From NCBI GenBank assembly GCA_007922195.1, contig ML681994.1, forward strand, positions 54,118,543-54,182,542: a DNA stretch of 64,000 bases, given 5' to 3'. Under the pieces are notes generated by a model. That model saw nothing but the letters and a program-made list of their open reading frames with translations. It was not told where the DNA came from and made no database searches. The DNA is from Podocnemis expansa (lineage: Eukaryota > Chordata > Testudines > Podocnemididae). This document shows positions 1-10,559 of this stretch, one piece after another (positions within the stretch are counted from its first letter, which is position 1; each line of letters starts with the position of its first letter). The translations under genes were made by a program, and so were the position numbers.

Positions 1-2689
1 AAATAAAACAGACTCTCTAAAATCTTATAAGAATTTTAGCATTCTTCTCCAAAGTAATTCTAGTCCTCCCTGTGTTGCTTAGTATCTTAATTTGCCTTTG
101 GTTTCAAAACTCTAGGCTTGCCAAGAACTATTCCTTTCAAAACCTCAGGAATTCCATTACTAGTTTTAAGCTAAATTAAAAGAAAATAGAAGCATTCAAT
201 GCATGGCAAAACTATGTACAAAGTGTTTGTTGATAGTCATAAATAGACTGAAAAATTTAGACATGTCTGAAAGACAACTGCTCTATAACCAGCTCTGTTT
301 TGCTCTGCTATGCAACTAAATAAAGAGCTATTGCTGTCATTTCAAGTAAACTCAGCGTAAGATGCATTTGAACTGAACTGGAATACAGCAAACACTGGAT
401 CATTCATTCTTACTTGCAACAGTTTATACATAAAATGATTCTGTGAAGTATAGTGGGAGTTCCCCTTTAAAATTATTGCTTCAGTGTCTCCACATGGGGT
501 AAAAATGTCACTGGTTTCTTAAGACATTGCAAAGGCAGTCAACTTTTCATTGTACTCAATATTTCCTCTAGAACTCTGGTTCCACCACACTAAATAAACT
601 AAAGCCTTTCCATACCAAAAATACTTGTAAGATTAAGAAATTGTCACGTAGATAAAGCACATAACCGAAAGTTACATTTGCCAAGTTCTAAACTAACATA
701 TTGATTGACATCCATATTCTAGTATTTGAATACAATCATCAAAAATTTTAAGCAATTAATCTGAACTGTTATTAGCAACTGTATTATGGAAATGCTGAGA
801 GGCCTCTATCCAGACTGTGACCATGTGCCTGAAAAACAACATTTACAAATATAGACTCAAACAAGGATGACAAACTCGACACACAAGTGTGTGGTGTGAT
901 GTAACAGTTCATTGGCCACATGACAGTGATCAAAGCATTATCAAACAGGCAATATGATTTAAGTTCCAGCTGAAGACAGGTTTGTAATAACCCTTGGGGA
1001 GGAAGGGGTTAACACTCTGGTCAGTGAGTCCCAGGACAGCCAATAGGAACGAAGCACAGCTTTTTGAATGGTAACAGCAGCCTGGCCTGGGCCTGTTGGG
1101 ATGTAGCAGAGCTCCTGGAAGGATCAGGAGGAGGACAGAGGGGCCTGAGGAAGAATCCAGCAACATCCTTACCAAAGATAAGTTAAATTTGTTACTGACC
1201 AGGCGTGGGTAGAACAGGGAATGTTTACTTAGACACGGTCAGGGTATTTTCTTTGTTTTTGGATTTCTCTGTGCTAAGCACATGTAACCCAACCCCCACC
1301 CCACTACCCTGTAACTACCTAAGTTAATTCCCAGAGAAGCAACTCTCTGTGTTTATCATCTGTTCTTTTTGATTAAAGAGTTTACTTTTTAAGCAAGTTC
1401 TGGTTCTGTGTCCTGAGAGGCAAGAGGTTTGTGTGCCCGTGCCTTAGACTGCACAGGCAGCTACTAGAGGGAACCCTGTTCCAGTTCCAGCTCATATTGC
1501 AGCTGGAGTTCAGTCATTTTCCTGAGAGAGGGATAAACAGGATTGCAAGTACCTCACAGGGAGGAATTCCCAAGTGCGCCTTCCTGGGTCTCAAGAGGTT
1601 GGTTTTTTTTTGCATTTGGGTGGTGGCAGCGATACCACTCCAAGGCCAGGAACTGGAGGCCTTGGAGACTTTTAAGAGCAGGCTTTAAGGCCAGTGGCTT
1701 TTCTGGCCTGTTGCAGGCCCCCACCTTCTGCACTCAGAGTGCCAGAGTGGGGAAAAAGCCTTGACAAGGTTAAAGAACTTTGATCAGCTGTTGCAAACTA
1801 TAAAATTCTAGCGACCAACTTACCAGGATAGAGGGTACATTTTCTCTTTTGAAAGAGAAACAGGAAATGACAGCAACTTTTCTCTGTTGAGCCAGCACAC
1901 AGTAATGGATCAGTGGTTTACACAAACCGTCATCCGCTACACGAATGACTGCGGCAGCATCTCAACTCTGCCAGTACCAATACCACCAGGAAGAAAAACC
2001 AACGGAGAGAAGTCAAGGAAAAAAGAAGGTCTTCTCTTAGAACTAAAAATGTAATGATCGAACCCCTCTTGAATTTGAGTAGTCGTCCAAAACACTTGCA
2101 AGTATTACAAATATGCCAACTGCTATACAGTAGTTGGCTTTTATTATATACATGTTACAAAAAAAGAGTAGCAGTTCAGAAGCACATATTTTCCTCAATA
2201 CAAGAAAGTCAAATATGCTCAGAAATAAATCTTAATACCTGTAAAAAAAAAAAAAAAAAAAAAAAAAAGTCAGACACTTACTGAACAAAGCTTAAAAAAA
2301 AAAATCAAGCTTATATGAAATGACTTAACCTATAGTAAAGAACACATCCTCTTTGATTTTCTACTTATGTAAATGTCAAAGAGAGAAAAGTAGGTAGAAG
2401 CTAAAAGTGTACTTGAGAGCTTGATTTTTTCTCCCCTGTTTGGAAGTGTACTGCAATAAGACTGTTTTCACACCAAGCAAACATTTCTAACTTAAAAGCA
2501 TACTATTATTCAGGAAAGTGGACGGAAAAATTAATGCAATTCCAGGCTCCTACCCAAATTTGCTCCAAATTATAATCAATAACTTAGGTCTTAGAGAAAC
2601 TAAAGAAAAAAAAAACCACAATATTTTGCAAAGCCACTTTGTAGTGGTACAAAAGGAAATGAAGGTTCTATAAAGAGGGTCCCACCTCT
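1..2689. other. AT-rich non-coding tract, no gene seen
   Basis: I see no convincing exon or coding repeat here. The short open frames have no recognisable protein content. The tract is AT-rich and carries a 26-base poly(A) run near 2243. If the CpG island at 8.5-9.6 kb is a minus-strand promoter, this stretch would be intronic. That is inference only. Confidence 0.5.
2243..2268 (+). repeat. poly(A) tract, 26 bases
   Basis: An uninterrupted run of 26 A. It is not preceded by an obvious LINE or SINE body, so it is scored as a simple repeat rather than a retroposon tail. Confidence 0.9.
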
Positions 2690-2815
2690 ATTTTGTAGAG
2701 TAAGAATCAGGCACAAAAAGATTTAAAGGACAGTCCAAAGACACAAAGCAAATCAGTGACATATGGAAACAGAACCCACGTCTTGGCTACCAATTCTGTG
2801 CTTCAAAAATTGAAC
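2690..2815 (+). repeat. MIR SINE relic
   Basis: The order of motifs follows the MIR 3' half: an AGGCACA-AAAGATTTAAAGGAC block, then a CAAAGCAAATCAGTGACA block, then AACCCACGTCTTGGCTACC. This matches the MIR 'gaggcacagagaggttaagtgac / cagcaagtcagtggcag / aacccaggtctcc' pattern. Divergence is high, as expected of an ancient amniote-wide SINE. Confidence 0.65.
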
Positions 2816-2959
2816 CATGCTCATAGATTTGACAGTACCTTGGGCAAAGGCTGAACATGTTGATTAGGTAATAGATGTGATGTCCTGGACAGAAAGGCAC
2901 CAGCTGGTCGCAACAGTGCAGGAGCACCACTCTGTTCTCATCAATCAATGTACAACTCA

Positions 2960-3235
2960 ATACTGTCTAGGTCAAGCAGGCAAAAACCATAACTTGAGCC
3001 CTGAAAATATGTGGGTATCCATGGATATCCACATCCACAGATACCTGCTGACCATTTCTTGTGGATACAGATCAGATATGGGTCCACATATTTTTATCTT
3101 CACAGAACTAAAGTCCTGCAAATATGCAGATATCCACATCATATTCACTTCCACGGATACAAACGGACCATATCTTGCAGATGCAGATCAGATACGGATC
3201 CACGTATTTGTATCCATGAATGCTAATCATAACCC
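2960..3235. repeat. interspersed repeat, 'GGATCCACGTATTTGTATCC' family, copy 1
   Basis: This block is strongly similar to 10144-10392. Both contain GATATCCACATCC, CATTTCTTGTGGA, GATCAGATA, GCAAATATGCAGATAT and a terminal GGATCCACGTATTTGTATCC. Within each copy the unit is roughly duplicated. The ends here are more decayed than in the second copy. It is probably a non-autonomous DNA transposon; no target duplication is readable. Confidence 0.75.
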
Positions 3236-6214
3236 CAAACAAGTCACCAGACTTGATTAAAAATCCTAAGGGATTTTTTTAAGAAGTAAATGTAGGGTTC
3301 TTTTTATTTACCTTTTGGTTTTTGAGTCTGGAGCATTCATATTTTCAAACTTTTCTCCCCAAACATGACAAGTGGAATTTTTTTTTAAAGTGAAAGCTGA
3401 GATTTTGAGTAATCACATGACTTCAGGAGCTGAAGCTTAAAGAAAAACACCAAGTATCAAGAAAATTAGCAACAAAGGATGCTGTTCTGGGAACTGCCCT
3501 AAGCAGCCACATGCTTGTAATTCAACTGGAAACAATGAACTGGTAAGAGCAGAAGATGGTTTGCCAGAGAATACAATGTAGATCCAACTATAAAGAAAAA
3601 GAGTTTGAATACACTAATTACTACAGAAAAGTTCTTTTAAAGAAAATACCATTTCTACAGTATAAGGGTTCAGAGCTGCTGTACTGAAACTTCTCTAAAA
3701 TCAGAAAGCTAATCTCTACCTACACTACCAAAAAAAAAAAAAAAAAAAAAAAAGACAATTGTTCTCTTTCCTTGGAAAACCATTACGAAAGAATGCTAAA
3801 AAACATTTCAAGTAGCATCAGAAAGTATGACTGAGACTTCAGCCATACTTCAATGATGAAATCAGGGCTGAAAAGTTGGCTAGATTTTGAGAAAAACTAT
3901 ATAATGTCGTAAACAAACAATCACAGTTCTCACAGGAAAAGATTTAAAATTAACATAAATCGCATTTCTCCCACATCACTTTCAACGTGTCACTGAGATC
4001 AATTTTACAGAAAGAGAATGAACACACACACCTGCACATACACACACCTTTACACCACTTATTGTACAGTCTTGCCCTTTGCTTAGAAGAGTTTTTAATT
4101 CACAGCTGCTCCTGCCATAAGTACTAACCTAAGAGTTATTGTTTCAGGAATTTAATTCCATTATGAATGATCGTGGCGAAAATATAAATCACTCTAATGT
4201 AAACACATATGCATTTTTTTAAATGTAGAAATGCATTAAAAAGGACATTTTATACTGAAGTCTGATTAATTTGATGGATGGGGGTAACGTTGTGATTTTT
4301 TGTTAAGAACATTCACACATTCAACAGATTTCACTTCAAAACTCCCAGTAACATCAATTTCAGACTGTTCTGGACTGAGAGGAGCCTGAAGTCCTTATCT
4401 CAGCCCCAGCCTCTGAACCATAATTTAACATGGAAATCAGCCCTCTGCGCCAAATGAGTTTGATACCCCAGAATTAAAGAGATACCAGAACTAAACAATG
4501 AATAGAGCTCTATTCGTGATTCTGGAAAGTTTAATTACATTTTAAAAAATAGCTTTTTTTCCCCCCCAAGTGTTGTGCCAAATTTTTGGAAACCCAAGAA
4601 CAGCTGCTAATGTGCAAAACACAGAACGTGCAATCATCTACAAACTGATCAACTTCACTGCTTTAGTTTCATTCTCCATGCTGATTAAAACGCACATAGC
4701 AATAGCCTAAGTATTGAGTTAACAATAATATCTCTAACTGAGAGATCCAAATAGTCATAGCTCAAATGGACAGCAGGTTTTCAGTGGGCTGAAGGTTCAT
4801 AGAACAAGAAGGCCTTATGCACCACATATGCTCATGTCCATCCCAAATTAAAATGTATATAGAATTTAAGTGTTGCCTTATGAAGCACCCTGTTGAGCGG
4901 TCTTCCGATACCCTCTAATCGGATATAAATTTCCATCCACCATCCGTAGAGCTGCATTCTTTGAACTATAAGACCTCATCCAATGCTCAGAGCAGTCAGT
5001 GGGAATCCACAGATTTCTACAGGTTCTGAATTAGACACAATGAACATGGATATAAACTGTATTCATAATTATTTTGGAACCACCATAAAACCTCAGAGTA
5101 CTGAGTGAGGATAGAGAATATATGACAAGATTAAATTCTTTTGTTACAAAAAGTAACTTTGATCTGTAATGAAATTTTATTATTTCTAGAGCATCTGACT
5201 TAGCAGGGTATAATTTTCAGGTAGTTCACTAACTAAGCACTGACAACAGCATAGAATGCAGAAACAACAACATGTATAATCATACCAATTCAAGCAGACA
5301 AAATCCTGAAAATTCACATGCTTAACTTTACATACATGAACAGCTCAATTGACTTCACAGGAACTACCATGCACCATTAAAACACATATGTAAAAATGCA
5401 GGATAGATTATGCACCTTCACAAATTTTAATATACAGTAAGTATTAAATATTTTATTTTCCCCAACAGAAAATATGGGCAAAGTATAGCATAAATGTTTG
5501 TTTATTTTTTTGAGTTAAAATAAAAGATGGCAAAATGGCAAACACGAATCACCAGTATCATACCTAAGATGACAAAGAAATTAGATAGTTGAACATAGTC
5601 AAAACAAGCTAGAACTATGTAAAGATTGCTTAAACAGACAATGGAATTTGCCACTATAAATATATTCCATTATATATTCTTTTCATACATGGGTACATAC
5701 AGGATTACTCTTGGGTACACCTTGAAAAATCCCTTTCCCACCCCTATGTATAACTAGTGACAAATTGCAAGCTCATCTGATCAGTCTGATTGAGTTGTGG
5801 ATTACTTTGAGTCTCAAAATAGTGCCTACAGCAGCTCTGCAGAGGGATGACCCTGGGAAGGATCAGGTTGTCCTTTAATGAACTATTTAGCCTTGCTACC
5901 CTGAGCCTACAGAATTCTGCCAAATGGAGCCAATTTTCATACAAAACTAAATGTCTTTCCATCAGACTCATTTCTAATCTGGTCTTGAAGACTGCATAAG
6001 AAACCACAGAAAAATTTCAGTACAGCCTTAAACAACTAAATTGATCATGTTGTGTTTAAAACAAACAATGACCATGAAAATAACCAAAAATCCTGGAAAG
6101 TAGTTTAACTAGAAATACATATGTGGAGGAATATTGTTTCAATAAGCATTTTCAGTTCTTCTTGACACACAAGCATAGGAATTAATGGGTTATTAAGGAG
6201 CAACATCCAAATCA
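3236..6214. other. non-coding tract, no gene seen
   Basis: AT-rich sequence with a 24-base poly(A) run at 3730-3753 and a short CA-rich stretch near 4022-4050. The longest open frame (87 codons near 5.7-6.0 kb, minus) has no recognisable domain. I see no coding exon. Confidence 0.5.
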
Positions 6215-6220
6215 CAAAAA

Positions 6221-6305
6221 CAGCAAGAGTCCTGTGGCACCTTAAAGACTAACAAATTTAATTGGACGTAAGCTTTTGTGAGCTCCAATCCACTTCGTCG
6301 TAGCC
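6221..6305 (-). mobile_element. Penelope-like element terminal-repeat fragment (decayed hammerhead)
   Basis: It carries the PLE terminal-repeat hallmarks GTCCTGTGGCACCTTAAAGACTAACA and CTTTTGTGAGCTCC...CCACTTCGTCG. Read on the minus strand, the hammerhead core CUGANGA is mutated to ACGACGA, so this ribozyme copy should be inactive. Confidence 0.75.
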
Positions 6306-7237
6306 AAATCACAGTCAAATGAGGAAGGGAATGACATTTATTAATAGCATTGGACTGGTAAATTTACTCTAACATCAACACACTTCCTTTTAAACAAAAA
6401 ATAATCCAAACATTTATAAAGTACTGTATGTTTTCAGTGCAGCATTTAACTGCGGAAAATATACAATGAAGTGAACTTGCAGAATTCCTGCAGACTTCAG
6501 TAGGAATAAAGAGCATCTACAGGATCAGCAAGTTAAACCATGCTTCTCAATAGCAGGGCATCTCAAGTCTATCATGAAACATGCAATAACATACACATCT
6601 CCAAAAAAGAAAGAAAAATGACTGCACAACTATCAGATCATAAAAGCAGAATGCTAATGTAAAATGACTTCTAATCTTTTCAAGGCAGTGAAAGAATAAA
6701 ATACATTATTCAGAAAAACTATATGCATGCCACTCTAGATGTCAGTGCTATATTAGTGTTCAGTCAAAAGAGTTAAGACAACATTTTAGATAAGTACAGT
6801 TACAAGAGTCTCATTAGATGATAATCAGAAAAAACTACTAAGAAAAGTATTGTGGTAGTCACACTGGAGAAACTGACATAAATAAAACTCTAACACTAAA
6901 CCTGATTACTACTATTCACATACACCACATCTGAAAAGTATATGATTTTATGACTAAGAGCTGAACGCAACTCTAAGTGATATCTGATGATCAGCACTTT
7001 CTAGGGATTGCCAATGCAAAAGTGGTGGAAATTAGCCAAGAATTTTCTCAACGCGTTAAAACTCAGACATATTGCGGACACAGCACTTACAAATCAGAGC
7101 CAAGTCTTAAAACTGATTTCAACAAAATGCTGTTCTAAGCCACAGCTACAGCAAACCTGGTAGTTTGCTATAATCAAGTAGGATGCCGTACACCATTTGC
7201 TCATTTTAACTCTCTGAGGTCCATCTTCACAAACCAA
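6306..7237. other. non-coding tract, no gene seen
   Basis: AT-rich sequence without recognisable coding or repeat content. Confidence 0.5.
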
Positions 7238-7838
7238 TCCTAGCAGAACCACCAAGGAGTCCTGTGGCCCTTTTAAAGACTAATAAATTTATTTAGCGCA
7301 AGAGCTTTCATGGGAGAAAATCCCACTTCGTCAGTGTCTGAAGAAGTCAAATTTTTCTCCCACAGTTCCAAAGGGGCAGCCGTGTTAACCTAGTAAAGCA
7401 AAAAAAGCAAGGAGTCTTGTGGCACTTAAAGACTAACAGATTTATTTATCGCATGAGCTTTCGCAGCAGAAAATCCCATTTTGTCAGATGCTTTGAAAAA
7501 GGGGGAATTTACAGAAGGGGATAAAAATAAAAGCAAGGGAGGACTGATTTGCTGTTACAGCATGACCTGATCCCATCTCTTACGCTCCATTGCATTTATT
7601 TTCATCCCCTTCTGTAAGTTCCCCCTCTTCAAAACATCTGACGAAGTGGGATTTTCTCCCACTGAAACTCATGCAATATATAAATCTGTTTATATTTAAG
7701 TACCACAAGACTTCATGCCTTTTTTTCCCCCTCCCACAAAAGCTCATGCAATCAATAAACGTGTTAGTCTTTTAAAGTGCCACAAAAATCCTTGTTTGTT
7801 TTGCTAAACTAGACTAACATGGCTAGCCCTTTGGAACT
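7238..7838. mobile_element. Penelope-like foldback: two minus and two plus hammerhead units head to head
   Basis: Four PLE terminal-repeat units sit here in the order minus, minus, plus, plus. Minus-strand cores are at about 7297-7338 (CTGACGA kept) and 7451-7491 (CTGACAA). Plus-strand cores are at 7634-7674 (CTGACGA, stem II GTGGG/CCCAC, GAAA) and about 7733-7755 (5' part lost). The flanks mirror one another: CCAAAGGGGCAGCCGTGTTA at about 7373 against AACATGGCTAGCCCTTTGGA near 7835, with GAATTTACAGAAGGGGATAA against ATCCCCTTCTGTAAGTTCCC across a centre near 7560. So a tandem dimer lies on each arm of a large inverted repeat. The assignment to PLE rests on the coding PLE at 29.4-31.2 kb, which ends in the same repeat. 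Confidence 0.8.
7634..7674 (+). ncRNA. hammerhead ribozyme motif (near intact)
   Basis: The core reads CTGACGA, which fits CUGANGA, followed by a stem II hairpin GTGGG-ATTTTCT-CCCAC, then GAAA and an ATGC stem I strand. The opposing stem I strand is ACAT instead of GCAT. One extra T precedes GAAA, and one G is missing after it. Activity is therefore doubtful. Confidence 0.6.
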
Positions 7839-8001
7839 CATCCTTAGCAGGAGATTATAAAAGCAGAGTTTTCTACTTGAAATATAGTCAGTCAGGTATC
7901 CCTTTTCACATATTTACACTTTCAGTGGGTCAAATGAGGGTAAATTTTCTGAATCTGCCCTTCAACACCTATCCTGCACTTCTGATCTTTTGGCTCTAAC
8001 T

Positions 8002-8210
8002 CAGTGGTTCCCAACATTTTCTCTGCTTTGCCACACCTTGCTACCTTTAATTAATTTAAGGCACACCACCATATAGTTTCCAAATGCACTTATGAATATT
8101 CAAGAGCCAATCCAGAGCTCTCCAAGTAGTTTATCAAAAAATTTTGTGGCCCACCTACTCAGACCTGACGGCACACCTGTGCGCCATGGCACACTGCTTG
8201 GGAAACACGG
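8002..8210. mobile_element. hAT MITE, CAGTGGTTCCCAAC family, copy 1
   Basis: The termini are CAGTGGTTCCCAACATTTTC on the left and TGGGAAACACGG (decayed CACTG) on the right. It is flanked by the 8-bp duplication CTCTAACT / CTCTCACT (7 of 8). The interior matches the copies at 15732 and 45502, including CACACCTTGCTACCTTTAATTAATT and TTTTGTGG. The 8-bp duplication and CAG ends are diagnostic of the hAT superfamily. Confidence 0.9.
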
Positions 8211-8499
8211 CTCTCACTTTTCAATCCAGCCGAGCTCAGAAGTCCTTTTACTCTCAGGACCACTCCCTGAAAAGTTGCAGGACTGCTGGACCCCTGAAGT
8301 AAACACCCTACAACCAGGGCCACCCAGCAGCAAACGCACCTTAGGGTGACAGCACCAAGTGCTTGACAGGAAACAGAGAATGAGACTGGCCCGTCTGCCA
8401 AATCAGCTGGTGGACTGGTCACCAATCCCAGGGACCACCACCGCGCAGGACAAGCCTGCCGTAAGAGTTTGCCTTTGTTTTGATGGTGGTTTCTCCCTC

Positions 8500-9560
8500 T
8501 TTGCACCGGGAACCCGCGCAACAGCAGGGCAGCCCCGTCCTCCGCTTGCCCCCGCACGGCGGCCGTCTCCAGGCCCCCCCATGCCTAGGGATAGGTCCCA
8601 GCAGCCTGCCGCCTCCTCTCAGCCCCACCGGGGCTCCTCCCCGCCACTGCACGTCTCTGCCACAGGGACGCCCGGAGCCGAGCCCGCGGGGAGCAGCGGC
8701 CCCCGCAGCCCTGGACTGTCCCGCTGGCACCAGACACGGCCAGAAAAACCCGCGCCAGGCCCCAGCCCCCTGCACCTCCCAGCCCCAGAAGCCGGCTCCG
8801 GGCAGCCGGGCCCTGCCCCGCACTTACATTCCCCCTCAGCCACGACTGGCCGCGGAACCGGCGGGGACGGGACGGCGCCGGGCCGAGCCGAACCGCCGGG
8901 GGCGAAGAGAGCGCGGCGCCGGGTCGGTGCGCCGCTCGGAGCAGCTACAACGCCCCCGACAGCGGCAGCACAGCAGCGGCAGAGCCTCGCTCTGGGCCGG
9001 ACTCTCCTCAGGACAACTTCCGGGGCCAAGCACGCAACTCCTTCCGGGGCGGGGGTGACGCGGGGCTGGGCCGATATGGGGAGAGCCGTGGGCCCGCGCG
9101 CCGGGGCCTCGCTGTCACGCCAGCGCTTTACCTCAACTGCCGCGCGGCCTAGGCTAATTTACATATCCCCACGTCACGCCGAACTCCGGGCAGAGGCCGT
9201 TCGCGGGGTCAACGGACTCAACGGCCAGCCAGCGCCGTCCTGGCGCGCGCCGCCTCCGCTCTGGGGCCCGGCGGGTTGCAGGTCTCGAGCCACGGCTTGG
9301 CGCCGCTCGTGCAAATAACGAGCGATGCGTGACCGGGCGCGGGCGGCTGCAGCGGGGGGAGCTCGTGCGGGAGCCGCAGCCGCTGGGACTCGGTGTCTGA
9401 GGGTGCAGCGGCACCAGCCGTGCCCGGCCTCAGAGAAATCCCGCGCTGACTCCGGCAGAGCGAGGAGCCAGCGACTAGGAGGCAAACGTGGGGCTGGGGG
9501 AGGGGGGATTTGGTGTCTTTTGCTGGGCACTAGACGGGTGCAGAGCCGGGCCCGTGCATC
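8500..9560 (-). promoter_or_regulatory. CpG island, probable promoter (FRS2 by synteny)
   Basis: About 1 kb of GC-rich, CpG-dense sequence stands out sharply from AT-rich flanks. It holds two ETS-type sites (ACTTCCGG at 9016-9023, CTTCCGG at 9041-9047) next to a GC box (GGGGCGGGGG at 9047-9056) and an ACGTCA half site near 9171. The long overlapping open frames here are a GC artefact. In other amniotes FRS2 lies downstream of YEATS4 in the same direction, so a minus-strand FRS2 first exon is the best guess. No coding exon of it is visible, and strand and gene are inferred. Confidence 0.55.
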
Positions 9561-9707
9561 CTAGCGCCTGGCAGCAGGCAGATCTCCCAGTCTGGGGGCA
9601 CTTCAGGGAGGTGGCAGCGATTTTCACAGGTTCCCTCTGTTAGTCTGGTCCAGCAAAACAAACAAGGTGTCTAGGGGCACTTAGAAAGACTAACCAGTGT
9701 ATTTATT

Positions 9708-9748
9708 GCATGAGCTTTCGTGGGAGAAAATCCCATTTCATCAGATGC
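9708..9748 (-). ncRNA. hammerhead ribozyme core, apparently intact
   Basis: Read on the minus strand: stem I strand GCAT, core CTGATGA, stem II ATGGG-ATTTTCT-CCCAC, then GAAA, GCTC and stem I strand ATGC. All invariant core positions (CUGANGA and GAAA) are present, and GCAT pairs with ATGC. In a monomer stem III is only an A-U pair around a two-base loop. In a dimer the palindromic AGCU would give a 4-bp stem III, as proposed for PLE hammerheads. Cleavage is predicted after the C that precedes ATGC. Confidence 0.75.
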
Positions 9749-9788
9749 TTTAAGATGGGGGAACTTATCCATGCCGTAAGGGGTACAG

Positions 9789-9951
9789 CAATGCTTCCTG
9801 ACCCATGTGCCATAAAATTTTTTAAATATTCAAAGAGTGATAGATAGGTTTGTGAATATTCATGACTTCATTTGGAGACTATATGGTGGTCCGCCTCAAT
9901 AATTAAAGGTATCAAGGTGCACAGTGGCAGAGAAAAGGTTGGGAACCGCTC
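9789..9951. mobile_element. hAT MITE, CAGTGGTTCCCAAC family, copy 2 (inverted)
   Basis: It is the reverse complement of the copy at 8002: GTGCCATAAAATTTTTT near the left end and GGTTGGGAACCGCTC at the right end. The flanking 8-bp duplication is GGGTACAG / AGGTACAG (7 of 8). It sits inside the PLE foldback, so it is younger than that element. Confidence 0.85.
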
Positions 9952-10143
9952 AGGTACAGAATGGGCAGTCTGTAAGTTCCCCATCTTCAAAACCTCTGAT
10001 AAAGTTGGATTTTTCTTCCATGAAAGCTCATGAGATAAATAAAGTTGATAGTTCTAAGAGAGCCACAGGACTCCTTGTTTGTTTTCTATTAATAGGAGTC
10101 TCCACTAAGGCATGTCTTTGAACCACATGCTCTTTTGTACCCA

Positions 10144-10392
10144 TCAGTAGAGCCCTGCAAATCCGCAGATATCCACATTACAACATAGATATCCACAGAC
10201 CATTTCTTGTGGACGCGGATCAGATACAGATCCATGTATTTTTATCTGCAAAGAGCTAAAGCCCTGCAAATATGCAGATATCGGCATTATATCCACATCC
10301 GCAGATACAGCATGGATATCTGCGGACCATTTCTTGCAGATGCAGGTTGGATACGGATCCACGTATTTGTATCCGTGCAGGGCTCTCTACCT
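10144..10392. repeat. interspersed repeat, 'GGATCCACGTATTTGTATCC' family, copy 2
   Basis: The ends form an inverted pair, AGAGCCCTGCAAATCC on the left and GTATCCGTGCAGGGCTCT on the right. This suggests a non-autonomous DNA transposon. The body contains two related half units, the second starting at AAAGCCCTGCAAATATGCAG, and matches 2960-3235. No clear target duplication is readable. Confidence 0.75.
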
Positions 10393-10559
10393 GTCAGCTT
10401 TCCCACTGGCTTTTGGTTTAAGAACAGCTGTAGAGTTTGTTCTCTTGACTGTTTTCTCGGGCACAGACTGAAGGTATTGACGTTTTCTGTTGAACTCTGT
10501 CAATCTTTATCACATAGGCTCTAGCTGGTTTAATTTTTTATTTTTATTTTTTAAGCCTC

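Larger units (their letters stand above)
9638..10085. mobile_element. Penelope-like foldback pair split by a hAT MITE
   Basis: The left arm (9638-9788) runs from GTCTGGTCCAGCAAAACA through GACTAACC to AGATGGGGGAACTTATCC and holds a minus-strand hammerhead. The right arm (9952-10085) is its mirror: CTGTAAGTTCCCCATCTTC, then a plus-strand hammerhead remnant with core CTGATAA at 9995-10001, then GAGCCACAGGACTCCTTGTTTG. A hAT MITE later inserted near the centre. The architecture is the same as at 7.2-7.8 kb. Confidence 0.8.

Noticed and set aside
2877..3260. 127-codon plus-strand frame with IHI-rich content
   Set aside because: It lies in an interspersed repeat whose second copy at 10.2 kb does not conserve the frame.
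6221..7838. Interpretation of the GTGGCACCTTAAAGACTAACA repeats as a tRNA-derived SINE
   Set aside because: I saw no A and B box pair, whereas hammerhead cores are clear and the same repeat ends a coding PLE at 29.4 kb.
7238..7838. CRISPR-like array (regularly spaced similar units)
   Set aside because: Units are inverted, diverged and explained by PLE terminal repeats. The DNA is vertebrate nuclear.
8359..9318. 319-codon plus-strand open frame in the GC-rich island
   Set aside because: Overlapping long frames occur on both strands, composition is Pro/Ala/Arg-rich, and no domain is visible. This is the expected artefact of a CpG island.
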